Assembly: GCA_036381195.1 (NCBI GenBank)
Contig: DASVDH010000009.1
Location: 13,763 to 77,762, forward strand
Direction: 5' to 3'
Origin: RSA9 sp036381195
GTDB taxonomy: Bacteria > Gemmatimonadota > Gemmatimonadetes > Longimicrobiales > RSA9
DNA length: 64,000 bases
A program made the position numbers and the translations under genes. The notes beneath the pieces were generated by a model. It ran no database searches. It was not told where the DNA came from and worked only from the letters and a program-made list of their open reading frames with translations. Every line of letters starts with the position of its first letter. Within the stretch, counting starts at the first letter, position 1. This document shows, one piece after another, positions 21,307-29,823 of this stretch.

Positions 21307-22197
21307 TTAGATGTAGCGGCGAGCGTGGCTCACGTCGCCCCGGTAACGGACGCGCAGCAGGTGCGGGCCGCTTTCCGAGCCGTGGGAGAGGACCATCCCG
21401 TTGCCTGCGTACATCGCCACGTGCCCGTAGGGCCACGGACCGCCGTAGAACACGAGGTCGGCGAGCTGGAGGCTGCCGAGGCTGACGACGTGCCCGTGAC
21501 GCGTCTGCGTCCCCGTGTAGCCGTACCCCCAGCCCGCGCCGTTGACGATGTCCGGGAACCGCATGTTCCCGGACGCGCCGGTCAGCGCGTTCCAGAGCGC
21601 CCACGTCGTCAGCGACGAGCAGTCCGCGTAGCGCGGGAACTCGTCGTTCGCCGAGCGGAGGTTCAGCCGGATGCCGTCCCAGCGCCGCGACCCCTGCGTG
21701 TAGTGGACCGCCCCCCGATGCGCGTACGCGAGCCGCATGGCCCGGACCGCGCGCCGGCGCGCCTCGCTCCGTTGCGAGGCCGTCAGGCCGGAGACGCCGC
21801 CACCCGCCTGCTCGCGCTCCTTCTCCCGCTGCGCGCGCTCCTTCTCCAGCGCCTCGATCCGCTCCCGCGCCCGGACGAGCTGATCCTCCGTCCGCCGGCC
21901 GGGGTAGCGGATCATCCGCTGCACGCCGACCGTCAGGACCGCGCGGCCCTTCGCGTCCCGCGTGGTGAGCGTGCTCTCGAGTGCGCCGAGCAGCCGGCCC
22001 GCCGTGAGCATCGCGTTGAACTCGTCGTAGGTCAGGATCCCGTCCCGGCCCATCCGCGCGACCGAGACGCCGCGCGGCTCCAGCCGGTTGACCGTCGCGA
22101 CCTCGACCCGGCGAACGTCCTCGCCACGCTGGACGTTCTCCTTCAGCCGGACGAAGTTCCGGTGCGGCTCCCCCTCCCGAACGTACGTGCGGCCCAT
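21307..22197 (-). CDS. NlpC/P60-family endolysin
   Basis: 296 residues. The first 100 form an unassigned domain; residues 110-145 are a Glu/Arg coiled coil (ARERIEALEKERAQREKERE). The catalytic domain has YADCSSLTTWALWNAL (nucleophile Cys), LADLVFYGGPWPYGHVAMYA (His) and GMVLSHGSESGP, the NlpC/P60 Cys-His-His pattern that cuts peptidoglycan stem peptides. It follows the holin-like gene by one base and is the last gene of the late operon, where endolysins sit. A tail-tip hydrolase is a less likely alternative. Confidence 0.8.
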   Translation of the reverse strand: MGRTYVREGEPHRNFVRLKENVQRGEDVRRVEVATVNRLEPRGVSVARMGRDGILTYDEFNAMLTAGRLLGALESTLTTRDAKGRAVLTVGVQRMIRYPGRRTEDQLVRARERIEALEKERAQREKEREQAGGGVSGLTASQRSEARRRAVRAMRLAYAHRGAVHYTQGSRRWDGIRLNLRSANDEFPRYADCSSLTTWALWNALTGASGNMRFPDIVNGAGWGYGYTGTQTRHGHVVSLGSLQLADLVFYGGPWPYGHVAMYAGNGMVLSHGSESGPHLLRVRYRGDVSHARRYI

Positions 22198-22198
22198 C

Positions 22199-22720
22199 TC
22201 AGCGATCCCCCGCCGCGATGTCCGGATCCGGGCGGCTCTCCGTCTCGTCGATCAGATCCTCGCCACCCTGCGGCGCGGCGAGGTCTTCCAGCCCCGGCTC
22301 GACGTTCAGGTGGCTCATTCCGTCCGTCGGCTCGTGCGCGCGCTCATCCGCATCCGGCGGGATGACCTCGCCCGCCTGCGGCGCGATCGCCGCCGCGCGC
22401 ATCGCGTCCTCGACCGGCCCCGGCCGGCCGTAGACCGCCTGCGGCGGCTGCCGGAGCGCCGCCTGCGCCGCGTCGATCCACGGCTCCGCCTTCGTCGCCA
22501 TCGCGCGCACGACCGCGATCGCCTGCGCCATCCGCCCGCCGATCGTCGTCAGCGCGACGAGGACGCCCGCCGCGCCCGCCGTCGCCGTCGCCGTGTCATT
22601 CTGCTCGACCGCCGCGACGATCGCGCCTACCGCGCTGACGAGCGTCACGACCAGCCCGACATACGTCCCGAGCCCCGCCGACACCTTCGGTGCCTCGACC
22701 GGCTTCTCCTGCTCTCCCAT
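22199..22720 (-). CDS. Holin-like membrane protein
   Basis: 173 residues from ATG 22720 (GGGAGG). Two hydrophobic helices near the N-terminus, YVGLVVTLVSAVGAIVAAVE and TAGAAGVLVALTTIG, are followed by a long hydrophilic Pro/Asp/Glu-rich tail. This and its place directly before the endolysin suggest a holin. A TTG at 22744, nine bases after the promoter -10, would add eight residues and give a leaderless start, so both starts may be used. Confidence 0.65.
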   Translation of the reverse strand: MGEQEKPVEAPKVSAGLGTYVGLVVTLVSAVGAIVAAVEQNDTATATAGAAGVLVALTTIGGRMAQAIAVVRAMATKAEPWIDAAQAALRQPPQAVYGRPGPVEDAMRAAAIAPQAGEVIPPDADERAHEPTDGMSHLNVEPGLEDLAAPQGGEDLIDETESRPDPDIAAGDR

Positions 22721-22753
22721 GGGGTCCTCCCGGAGTTGAGTCAACGCCCGAGG

Positions 22754-22781
22754 AGGCTACGCCCGCCCCCGGAAGGAACCC
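22754..22781 (-). promoter_or_regulatory. Late promoter before the lysis genes
   Basis: -35 GGGTTC (22776-22781), 16-bp spacer, -10 TAGCCT (22754-22759). The in-frame TTG at 22744 lies nine bases after the -10; the ATG with a Shine-Dalgarno lies 33 bases after it. It allows lysis genes to be expressed apart from the tail operon. Confidence 0.65.
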
Positions 22782-22783
22782 GG

Positions 22784-23182
22784 CTACAGGCTCTCGCCAG
22801 ATCCGGGCAGCTCCCGCTGCGCAGCGGCGCGCCGCTCAGCCTCCGCCGCCGCCGCCTCCTCCCGCTCGTCGAGCGCGGCCCGGACGATGTCGCGCTGCTC
22901 GGCGGCGACCGTCTCCGGGTCCTTGTCCGCCCAGCGCTCGTCGTGGGCCGCGAAGACGAAGCTCTCGACGCCCTCGTAGCCGATCCGCGCAAGCTCCGTC
23001 AGCGGGTCGCCGATCCCGACGCGGACGGTCCGCCCGTCCTCGCCCTCCACGTCCTCATACTCGGCATACACCAGCTCATCGTTCTCGACGATCGGCTGCT
23101 CCGCGAAGACCTCGACGCCGACGGTCAGGCGGTAGACGCCCTGGTCCGTGTCGTGCACGTGCTCGAGGATGACCCGACTCAC
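22784..23182 (-). CDS. Hypothetical tail-region protein
   Basis: 132 residues: MSRVILEHVHDTDQGVYRLT, then VGVEVFAEQPIVENDELVYA, a globular middle (ARIGYEGVESFVFAAHDERW) and a Glu/Ala/Arg helix at the end. GTG overlaps the fibre gene stop. A small protein directly after a collar fibre may be a fibre assembly factor; no family recognised. Confidence 0.5.
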   Translation of the reverse strand: MSRVILEHVHDTDQGVYRLTVGVEVFAEQPIVENDELVYAEYEDVEGEDGRTVRVGIGDPLTELARIGYEGVESFVFAAHDERWADKDPETVAAEQRDIVRAALDEREEAAAAEAERRAAAQRELPGSGESL

Positions 23183-24192
23183 TTGATCCTCACGAGGTAG
23201 TTCATGACGATGTGCGCGGACGCGTCGAGCGGGCCGTTCGTATCGCCGACCGCGCCCGTCAGCCCGTGGCCGTGGGCACCAGCCAACTTGGTGATGAGCC
23301 AGTCAAAGCCGAGATTCGGTGCCCCACTCGGCCAGACGGTCATAGAACCGTCGCCACCACCATGCTGTCCACCGGCATATCCGGGCACGTCGATGGTGTG
23401 CTGGTGCGCGCCGCCACTGACAACCGCCGCCGTCCCGAGGCCGTGCCGATGCTTGATCTTGCGACTCGCGACGGGAAGCCCGTCGTTCGCTCCGAGCGTC
23501 GTGACCTCCGCGTGCGTCCCCCGGCCCACGGCCACGCGGCCCTGGCGGTCCGGGACGCGGACCATGTTCCCGCCGGGGTCAACGCCGCCGTTATACGAGT
23601 GGCCAGCGCGGGTGAAGAAGTCCGGGTGCGCCGTCCGGTCGATCAGCCGCCCGTCCGCGAAGACGAACTGCCCCCCCGGAGGCTCCGATACCCCCGCGTA
23701 CTCGACCACGCCGCCGATCGGCACCTCGGCGACCTGGGGCGCATCGCCGTCGCCGACGGTCTGCGTCAGCTGCGTGATCTTCGCGCCGTCCCAGACCGCC
23801 TCGCCGACCTTCCGGAAGTACTCGGCGACTCCCGCCTCGACCGCAGGCTCCTGCCCCGTTGGGGCGTACCGGAGCACGAACGCGTAGTCCGTATGGTCCG
23901 TATTCGGCTCCGGGAGGTTGTCAACGAGCTGCGGCCCCGTGCCGACGAACACGTCGTAGAGGCCCGCCGCGCCGCCGGGATGCGCGCGGTTCGTCGGGGC
24001 CGTGTTCCAGCGCCACCAGCCGTCGACCGAGATGGCGGCGCGCAGCTCCCCCGCGCCCGCCGGGACCTCAACCGCCGTTTCTGAGCCGGGGACGAACCGG
24101 AGCTTGAAGTTCCAGACCCCCCCGAACAGGAACCCGTCGAGCGCGTTGGCCCACCAGGACGGGAGAACTTCGCGACGAGCGAACTGCTTCAC
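23179..24192 (-). CDS. Tail fibre / collar-domain protein
   Basis: 337 residues. N-terminal 140: beta-rich attachment region (VWNFKLRFVPGSETAVEVPA, LRAAISVDGWWRWNTAPTN). C-terminal half is a phage tail-collar domain: GGVVEYAGVSEPPGGQFVFA then DGRLIDRTAHPDFFTRAGHS, VRVPDRQGRVAVGRG and several His-rich loops (KIKHRHGLG, GAHQHTIDV, AHGHGLTG) that may bind metal. It ends HIVMNYLVRIK. Likely receptor contact at the tail tip. GTG start lies 7 bases after a late -10, so leaderless. Confidence 0.75.
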   Translation of the reverse strand: MKQFARREVLPSWWANALDGFLFGGVWNFKLRFVPGSETAVEVPAGAGELRAAISVDGWWRWNTAPTNRAHPGGAAGLYDVFVGTGPQLVDNLPEPNTDHTDYAFVLRYAPTGQEPAVEAGVAEYFRKVGEAVWDGAKITQLTQTVGDGDAPQVAEVPIGGVVEYAGVSEPPGGQFVFADGRLIDRTAHPDFFTRAGHSYNGGVDPGGNMVRVPDRQGRVAVGRGTHAEVTTLGANDGLPVASRKIKHRHGLGTAAVVSGGAHQHTIDVPGYAGGQHGGGDGSMTVWPSGAPNLGFDWLITKLAGAHGHGLTGAVGDTNGPLDASAHIVMNYLVRIK

Positions 24193-24199
24193 GTCGGCG

Positions 24200-24227
24200 A
24201 GTCTACGTCAGGACCGGAGCGGAACCC
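24200..24227 (-). promoter_or_regulatory. Late promoter, leaderless start of the collar fibre gene
   Basis: -35 GGGTTC (24222-24227), 16-bp spacer, -10 TAGACT (24200-24205), GTG start 7 bases later. The -35 overlaps the stop of the preceding gene (CTGAGG). Confidence 0.7.
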
Positions 24228-24788
24228 TCAGCCGAGCAGGCCCTCATCCAGTAGATCCTCATCGAGGACGAAGCCGCCCTCGAACTGCGTCTCGATATCC
24301 AGGTGCGTCTCGATGACGCCCCGGATCATCCGCTCGTAGCGCTCGTACAGGTCGCCCGCCGGGAGCGTCGGGAGGTAGAAGCGGACAACCCCCGGCGGAG
24401 GACTCGTCGGCACGGCGGGATCGTGCTCCTCATAGGTCCACCCCGGCCCGATCAGGCGCGTGATCGCGCCCTCCTGGTCGAGGCCCGTCATGCGGACCCG
24501 GAGCCGCCGGATCGAGGCGACGACCGCATCGCGCCGCTGCTCGACCGTCCAGCCCGCCGGCGCGACCGTCAGCCGGAGCAGCTTCTCCCACCACGGCAGC
24601 CCCAGCTCCGTCGCCGTCAGCGGGCTGAACTGCGCCCGGACCTCCTCGATGCGCGTCCGCTTGCGCTCCTCCTCCCGCATGTAGCAGTGGATGACCGCGT
24701 GGATGTCAGGGTCGGTCCCGAGCGGGTGCGGCAGCTGGTCAAGCCACTCCTTCGCGAGCGGGTGGAGGAGGTCCGGGCGCGGAGCCAT
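24228..24788 (-). CDS. DUF2313 (YmfQ/Mu gp48-like) baseplate protein
   Basis: 186 residues. LLHPLAKEWLDQLPHPLGTD, PLTATELGLPWWEKLLRLTV, TVEQRRDAVVASIRRLRVRM, ARL-type helix and RFYLPTL give the usual order 'LP.GxxW... L..W...LGL....... RR..V......'. These proteins sit after baseplate J in myoviruses and take part in baseplate wedge or fibre attachment. ATG one base from the gpJ gene. C-terminal acidic tail ends DEDLLDEGLLG. Confidence 0.75.
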   Translation of the reverse strand: MAPRPDLLHPLAKEWLDQLPHPLGTDPDIHAVIHCYMREEERKRTRIEEVRAQFSPLTATELGLPWWEKLLRLTVAPAGWTVEQRRDAVVASIRRLRVRMTGLDQEGAITRLIGPGWTYEEHDPAVPTSPPPGVVRFYLPTLPAGDLYERYERMIRGVIETHLDIETQFEGGFVLDEDLLDEGLLG

Positions 24789-25978
24789 CAGACCTCGCCC
24801 TCCACGAGGTCGAGCGGCTTGACGAGGACCGGCACGCGCGCCGGGTTCGCCGGGACGGGGACGTTCACCGCCGCGCCGTTGAGCGTGAGGCCGGAGAGGT
24901 CATGAACGCCGGGGATCGACGTGACGCGCCCCTCGACCTGCTTGATCACGACCTCCCCGCCCGACTCGACGCTCTCGACGTACGCCTCCACGGCGTCCGT
25001 GATCGCGTCGCCGAGCGCGACCGTGCCGCCGTAGCCGTCCCAGCTATACCCCGCCTCGAACTCCACGGTGCCCGCGACGACGATGTTTAGCGCCGCCGCC
25101 GTCTCGACCGTCACCTGCGCGCCGATCGTCACCTGCCCGTGGCCCTTCCCCGCGACCGGATCGAGGAAGTTCTGGAGGCCCGTGACCAGCTCCGCCGGGA
25201 GCGGCTGGCCGGCGCGGTCCGTGATGATGACCTTGACCGTGTTCGGGCCGTCCCAGAGCGGCACGACCGTCACCCGCCCGATCGCCGCCGAGTAGGCCCG
25301 CGAGACGATCTTGTACAGGCGGACGTTCCAGCCCCCCGGCTCGCCGCCGTAGACCTCGAGCAGGCGCTCCCGAAGCGCCTCATCCGTCTCCGTATCCTCG
25401 CCGCCGATCGTCTGATCCGCGTTGACCACGGAGACGCCCGCCAGCCCCGCGTCCTGCGAGAGAAGCGCCGTAATCGCGAGAGGCGCGACGTTCCCGGCGG
25501 ACCCCGGCTCCGTCGCCCGGATCGGCAAATCGACGGTCCCGCCCGCCCCGACCACGCCTCCCACCGTGACCTCGTACTCGGGCGCGTCAGCGTCCGGCGT
25601 CGGCGGCTCAACACCAACCGGCGTGCCGGACGGGATGACCGTGCCGACAGGCCCGCTGAACGTCACCACACCGCTCGCGTACTCCGCCGGGAGCCGCTGC
25701 ACGTCCTGGACCTCCGCGTGGTCGTCAAGGTAGCTCTCCCACGCCCAGAGCGGGTGCGCGGCGGCGACAACCTCGTCCATCCGCTGGTAGCTCCGCGCGC
25801 TCTCCCGCACCCCCGGCTCCGTGACGACCTGGAAGAACGACCCCTCGCGGGTGTCCGTCCACTGGTCCACCTGGTCGGGCGTGAGCCCCTCGTTCGCCCA
25901 CTCGTTCCAGCGGGCGCGGATCGCCGCCTCAGTCTCCTCCGGGAACAGCGGCTCGAAGTCGTACGTATCGAGCGCCAC
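24788..25978 (-). CDS. Baseplate J-like protein
   Basis: 396 residues. Opening TYDFEPLFPEETEAAIRARW, DTREGSFFQVVTEPGVRESA, VVTFSGPVGTVIPSGTPVGV, LPIRATEPGSAGNVAPLAIT, GGEDTETDEALRERLLEVYG, and VTVVPLWDGPNTVKVIITDR all match the gpJ family ('GTxIPaGT', 'aGxxGNv.aG', 'G.DxEsDeaLR.R'). It forms the baseplate wedge of contractile tails. Placed between the gp25-like and DUF2313 genes as in P2-type order. Confidence 0.88.
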   Translation of the reverse strand: MALDTYDFEPLFPEETEAAIRARWNEWANEGLTPDQVDQWTDTREGSFFQVVTEPGVRESARSYQRMDEVVAAAHPLWAWESYLDDHAEVQDVQRLPAEYASGVVTFSGPVGTVIPSGTPVGVEPPTPDADAPEYEVTVGGVVGAGGTVDLPIRATEPGSAGNVAPLAITALLSQDAGLAGVSVVNADQTIGGEDTETDEALRERLLEVYGGEPGGWNVRLYKIVSRAYSAAIGRVTVVPLWDGPNTVKVIITDRAGQPLPAELVTGLQNFLDPVAGKGHGQVTIGAQVTVETAAALNIVVAGTVEFEAGYSWDGYGGTVALGDAITDAVEAYVESVESGGEVVIKQVEGRVTSIPGVHDLSGLTLNGAAVNVPVPANPARVPVLVKPLDLVEGEV

Positions 25979-25981
25979 GTG

Positions 25982-26515
25982 CTAGCCCTCCCTCAGCTGT
26001 ACAGGTCCGACGACCACGCGGTCGTCCTCATCGGTGATGACCGCGAACGGCCCCACCAGGATCGTGTCCTCGATCAGCTGGACCGAGAGGCCGTCGACCT
26101 CCGCGATCCGATCGTGGACGAGCAGCGCCTCGCGCAGGCGCGCCGCCCAGTCCCCCGCCTCGATCAGCGCCTCCCGCCCGACGAGTCCGACCGGGCTATC
26201 CGGACGCTCTACGCCGAACTCGGCGCTGAAGACGGCGTGCGCGAGCCACGCCGAGTGCATCGCCATCATGCACCACTGGATCAGCGCGCCCTCACCGCGC
26301 GTCTCGGCCGGCGCGAGGCCGTGCCGCCGGAACCGCCCCGTCCCCGTCCAGTCGAAGTACCACGTCCGCCCGAGCGGGGTCGCCGCCTCCCCCTCGACCG
26401 GAGCGTCGAGCGGATCCTCGAGCGCGCTCGCCTCCGCCGCGTCGAGGTCCGCGTCCGGGGACAACTCGTCCTCGTCCACCGGCAGGAACGAGAAGTCGAA
26501 GCTGTCCGCGCTCAC
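25982..26515 (-). CDS. gp25/DUF2634-like baseplate wedge protein
   Basis: 177 residues. After a low-complexity acidic N-terminus, TWYFDWTGTGRFRRHGLAPA, GEGALIQWCMMAMHSAWLAH, FSAEFGVERP and ALLVHDRIAEVDGLSVQLIE give the gp25/DUF2634 pattern ('l.Q.i...L.t.rg..........G'). Position just before gpJ supports it. GTG overlaps the upstream TGA. Confidence 0.65.
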   Translation of the reverse strand: MSADSFDFSFLPVDEDELSPDADLDAAEASALEDPLDAPVEGEAATPLGRTWYFDWTGTGRFRRHGLAPAETRGEGALIQWCMMAMHSAWLAHAVFSAEFGVERPDSPVGLVGREALIEAGDWAARLREALLVHDRIAEVDGLSVQLIEDTILVGPFAVITDEDDRVVVGPVQLREG

Positions 26516-26715
26516 TGGATCCCCCAGCCGGTCATGATCTGATCGCGCAGGTTGTTCGCGGCAGCGCCGAGGTCATGCTCACTGTGGAGGTCGCCGCTGC
26601 GGAACACGACCCGACCGTCGGGCGCGACAGCCTCGACGGAGATGGTGACCCGGTACTGGTCCGGGCCGATCGGCTCCCCGCACTGGTCGCAGATGTACGT
26701 GATGGTGCGCGTCAT
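26512..26715 (-). CDS. 67-residue zinc-finger-like protein
   Basis: MTRTITYICDQCGEPIGPDQ opens with CDQC; then YRVTISVEAVAPDGRVVFRS and DLHSEHDLGAAANNLRDQI, where His residues may complete a metal site. This layout is common in small actinophage proteins. ATG with GAGGAG; the longer frame to 26796 is rejected because it would run through the fibre gene's end. Confidence 0.55.
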   Translation of the reverse strand: MTRTITYICDQCGEPIGPDQYRVTISVEAVAPDGRVVFRSGDLHSEHDLGAAANNLRDQIMTGWGIQ

Positions 26716-26728
26716 GGTGCTCCTCGGG

Positions 26729-28234
26729 TTAGCGGCTCCACGCCTTACCTTCGATCTGCAGGTGTTCGCGACCTTGGTAGTACGTCCACGTACCACCTTG
26801 GGTGTTTACGCTGATCCGCGCCGTATACGTGACTCCCGCAACGAGCTTGTAGACGTGATACGGGTGACGGGTGGTGTAGGGGTTCACGCCCGCGTTCTGG
26901 GTGATGATGTCCCGTGCGGCGAGCGTATCCCCGTCCGCGTCGGCGGGCGAGAGCAAAAGGCTGAAGTAGGCGTAGTGGTAGGCCGCGTCATTTTTGCTCA
27001 CGTGGACGTGGCCGCTGACCTCCCACCAGCAGTCGACGGACGGCGTGTAGACCAGCTCGAGGACGTTGAATCCGTCGGCGGAGAGAACCTGACCATTGCT
27101 CACCGCGTTGTACAAGTTGCGAGCGCCGTAGGCCCGTTGGACGTCGATCAACAGCCCCTTCGGGACGGGAGTCGCCGGACCGGGAGGCCCCTGGATCGTC
27201 TGCGGGTCGATGATCGTAATCGACTTCGCCTTGATGACCCACGCCATGACGACGTACGGCGGCATGTTGTTGTGCGCCGAGCCGCTGCCCGCGCTGCCCA
27301 TGTGGCCCGTGTAGTCGATCGAGCCGGGACCGTAGAGGCCCGCCACCGCCCACCCCGAGTTACCCATCGCGACGTACTCGCCCCGGAACGTATGGCGATG
27401 CGGCGGCATCTCGCCCACGGTGAGCGCATGCGTCTCCGCGCCGCCCGTCGTGCCCTTCGCCTTCGCGCCCGCGCCGTAGACGAACTTGTCGCGCATGTCC
27501 GGCGGACGGAACATCTCCGAGACGGTGTTGACCTCCCAGAGCGCGTTCCCCGCCGCGACCTCATCGACCGCCGCCTGGTACAGCTGCGGGTAGTCGACAC
27601 GCGATCGCCACTGCCCGTCGGCGAGGACGAAGTCATCGGGGATCACGGAGCGCGTCCACGCGATGGCCGTCCCGACCTTCATGCCGTCAAGGCCGGGAGC
27701 ACCCTCCGGACCCTCCGGACCTTCCGGACCCTCCGGACCCTCCGGCCCCGGCACGCCCTGCGGCCCCTGGATGCCCTGCTCGCCCTGCGGACCCTGGAGG
27801 CCCTGCGGACCCTGCTCGCCCTGCGGACCCTGCTGGCCGCGCGGGAGCGTCAGGCTCAGCTCGAACGCCCCCGGAGACGGCTCGGCAACAGACGCCGCCG
27901 CCTCCCCGCCAGCTGGTCCCGTCGTCACCTCCCCGATGCTCAGGTCAAAGTCGCCGCCGCCGCCCGGATCCGGCCCGGACGCCGCGCTGATCAGGTAGTC
28001 GCCGCCCTCCGCCCGCGACACCCAGACGAGGTCGCCGACCGAGAGGCCCGCACTCTCGACGGCGTGCGCGACCTCTACGTCCTCGTCCTCTGCGTCGAGG
28101 ACCAGTCCGCCCGCCACGACGATGAGCGGGTTGACGGACGTGACCTCCGCCCGGAACTGCGGCGGGTTGACATCCTCGACCGTCTCCGCCGTAACCCCGC
28201 GCAGGCGCTCCGCAACCTGATCCCAGACCCGCAC
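26729..28234 (-). CDS. Baseplate/tail fibre protein with collagen-like repeat and collar domain
   Basis: 501 residues. Residues 1-90 resemble a DUF2577-type baseplate domain (RAEVTSVNPLIVVAGGLVLD, LSVGDLVWVSRAEGGDYLI). Residues 133-184 are Gly-X-Y repeats. A tail-collar-like domain follows (FVLADGQWRSRVDYPQLYQA, FRPPDMRDKFVYGAGAKAKG, HALTVGEMPPHRHTFRGEY). The C-terminal 130 are a beta-sandwich-like receptor or trimerisation domain. The collagen repeat probably gives a flexible trimeric rod. GTG start just after the preceding TAG. Confidence 0.75.
   Translation of the reverse strand: MRVWDQVAERLRGVTAETVEDVNPPQFRAEVTSVNPLIVVAGGLVLDAEDEDVEVAHAVESAGLSVGDLVWVSRAEGGDYLISAASGPDPGGGGDFDLSIGEVTTGPAGGEAAASVAEPSPGAFELSLTLPRGQQGPQGEQGPQGLQGPQGEQGIQGPQGVPGPEGPEGPEGPEGPEGAPGLDGMKVGTAIAWTRSVIPDDFVLADGQWRSRVDYPQLYQAAVDEVAAGNALWEVNTVSEMFRPPDMRDKFVYGAGAKAKGTTGGAETHALTVGEMPPHRHTFRGEYVAMGNSGWAVAGLYGPGSIDYTGHMGSAGSGSAHNNMPPYVVMAWVIKAKSITIIDPQTIQGPPGPATPVPKGLLIDVQRAYGARNLYNAVSNGQVLSADGFNVLELVYTPSVDCWWEVSGHVHVSKNDAAYHYAYFSLLLSPADADGDTLAARDIITQNAGVNPYTTRHPYHVYKLVAGVTYTARISVNTQGGTWTYYQGREHLQIEGKAWSR
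27683..27838 (-). repeat. Collagen-like Gly-X-Y coding repeat
   Basis: About 17 Gly-X-Y triplets: first GPQ/GEQ/GLQ units, then four to five identical GPE units encoded by near-identical 9-bp DNA repeats (around 27700-27750). The repeat can shorten or lengthen by slippage and so vary the fibre length. Confidence 0.85.
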
Positions 28235-28235
28235 C

Positions 28236-28595
28236 CTAGATCACCTCGACGAGCGCGTCAACGCTCTCCCGCGTGAGCAGGTCGAGCTTGAAGAACGCGG
28301 GCCGGGAGAGGCTCAGGTCAGTCGGCACGTCCGCCCCGCCGACGCAGAAGACGAACACCTCCCGCCCCCCGACACTGAGCCGGAGGATGTCGCCGACCAG
28401 CTCCTCCGGGCCGTCCACGTCGTACGGACCGCCCGAGCGGGCCACGGCGAACGCCCCGACCTCCGGGTGAGTCGTCGCGACGTGCCAACCCACGTCGACA
28501 CGGCCGAGCGTCCGTGACGGGACCGCCCCGAGCAACGCCTGGGACTCTGCCCACGCCCGCCGCGCGTTCAAGACCTCCAGCTCAGGAATCGCCAC
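28236..28595 (-). CDS. Hypothetical baseplate-region protein
   Basis: 119 residues from GTG 28595: VAIPELEVLNARRAWAESQA, PSRTLGRVDVGWHVATTHPE, GDILRLSVGGREVFVFCVGG and a helical end. Between the hub and the spike/fibre gene; in myoviruses this slot often holds a small hub accessory (XkdR/S-like), which is position-based inference. Confidence 0.55.
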   Translation of the reverse strand: MAIPELEVLNARRAWAESQALLGAVPSRTLGRVDVGWHVATTHPEVGAFAVARSGGPYDVDGPEELVGDILRLSVGGREVFVFCVGGADVPTDLSLSRPAFFKLDLLTRESVDALVEVI

Positions 28596-29823
28596 GCCGC
28601 CGCTTCCCCCTCTCTCGCTTCTTGCGCTCCCGCGCCTCCTTTTCCCGGCGCTCCCGATCCTTGACAAACGGGTCCTCCTGGATGAACCCGAAGTCGGTCG
28701 TGTACTCGCCGCCGCCGGAGACGTGGTGATGCACGTCCGTCGTAAAGACGTACGTCCGATCGCGAATCTCGTCCGTCCCGCCGTGCCACCCCGGCTCCTT
28801 GCTCAGGTAGCGCATGCCCTCCCCGCGCCGGATGAACGGGATGCCCGGCGTCGAGACGCGGCCCTGCCGCTTGACCCGGATCTTCTTCGCGAGGTCCCGC
28901 CGCGCCCGGAGCTTGAGGTCCCGGTGCGAGCGGACGCGCCCGTAATCCTTCTCCTCGGGGATGTAGCCGAACCGCCTCACGATCGCGCGACGGTACTCCG
29001 TGTGTCGGACCTTCTTCGCGCCCTTGCCCTTCCCGATCCGGCCCTTCGCGATGATCACCGTCACCGGGCGCTCCGCCTGCGTCTCCTCCAGCTCGACGCC
29101 CTCGATCGCCGCGCCGAGCGTGTAGAGGATCCGGTTGCGCCGGTACGGCACGACCTCAAGCTTCCCGTCGCGCATGCGGATGAAGAACCGCCGGCCAGAC
29201 TTGTCCCGCTCGTGCGCCCACGCCTTCTTGATCACGTCGAGCGCCGAGCCGGTCAGCTCGAGCTTGTCCATCCGGTGTCGCGCCTCCGGCAACGACCGGA
29301 TCTTGACGCCCTCCCGGCGGCAGACCTCCCGCGTGACCTCCGCCGCGTTCCAGCCCTTCTTGCGCCGCTTCGTCTTCCGGAACGACCACTTGCGCTTGCT
29401 CCGCCGGAGGCCGACAAGGTCATCCTTGAGGTCCACCTCGATCGTCCCCTCGATCGGGTCGACCCTCGGGCGAGAGCAACGCATCGTCCACAGCTCGTAC
29501 CAGCGGCCCGCGTGCCGGACGTGGCAGCGGATCCGGTAGCCCGTCCCGATGACGAGGCTGCGCGGGTCATCCGCGTCCGGCCGGCGGAGCGTCACCGCGC
29601 CGGTCAGAACGCTCTCCTCGTCCGACCACGAGAAGTCCGTCACGAAGGAGTCGAGATTGATCCGCCGCGTCCGCCCGCCCCGGATCAGCGTGAGCTTGAA
29701 CTCAAAGTCGCCCGGACGAACGTCCTTCAGGCGGTTGCGATAGAACCGGCTGAGCTGCGGCCGGCGGGCCTTGCTCTTAGCCCTCCGCTCCTCCCGCCCG
29801 GACCTGTCACGCCGCCTGGCCAC
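28582..29823 (-). CDS. Tail hub protein (gpD / XkdQ-like)
   Basis: 413 residues. Basic N-terminus, then FEFKLTLIRGGRTRRINLDS, SWSDEESVLTGAVTLRRPDA, YRIRCHVRHAGRWYELWTMR, TIEVDLKDDLVGLRRSKRKW, EVTREVCRREGVKI and LDVIKKAWAHERDKSGRRFF, the layout of contractile-tail hub proteins that form the ring at the tube tip. The C-terminal 40 residues are a very basic helix (RERKKRERGKRRRG). Start GTG 29823 overlaps the LysM gene by 17 bases. Confidence 0.75.
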   Translation of the reverse strand: MARRRDRSGREERRAKSKARRPQLSRFYRNRLKDVRPGDFEFKLTLIRGGRTRRINLDSFVTDFSWSDEESVLTGAVTLRRPDADDPRSLVIGTGYRIRCHVRHAGRWYELWTMRCSRPRVDPIEGTIEVDLKDDLVGLRRSKRKWSFRKTKRRKKGWNAAEVTREVCRREGVKIRSLPEARHRMDKLELTGSALDVIKKAWAHERDKSGRRFFIRMRDGKLEVVPYRRNRILYTLGAAIEGVELEETQAERPVTVIIAKGRIGKGKGAKKVRHTEYRRAIVRRFGYIPEEKDYGRVRSHRDLKLRARRDLAKKIRVKRQGRVSTPGIPFIRRGEGMRYLSKEPGWHGGTDEIRDRTYVFTTDVHHHVSGGGEYTTDFGFIQEDPFVKDRERREKEARERKKRERGKRRRGDS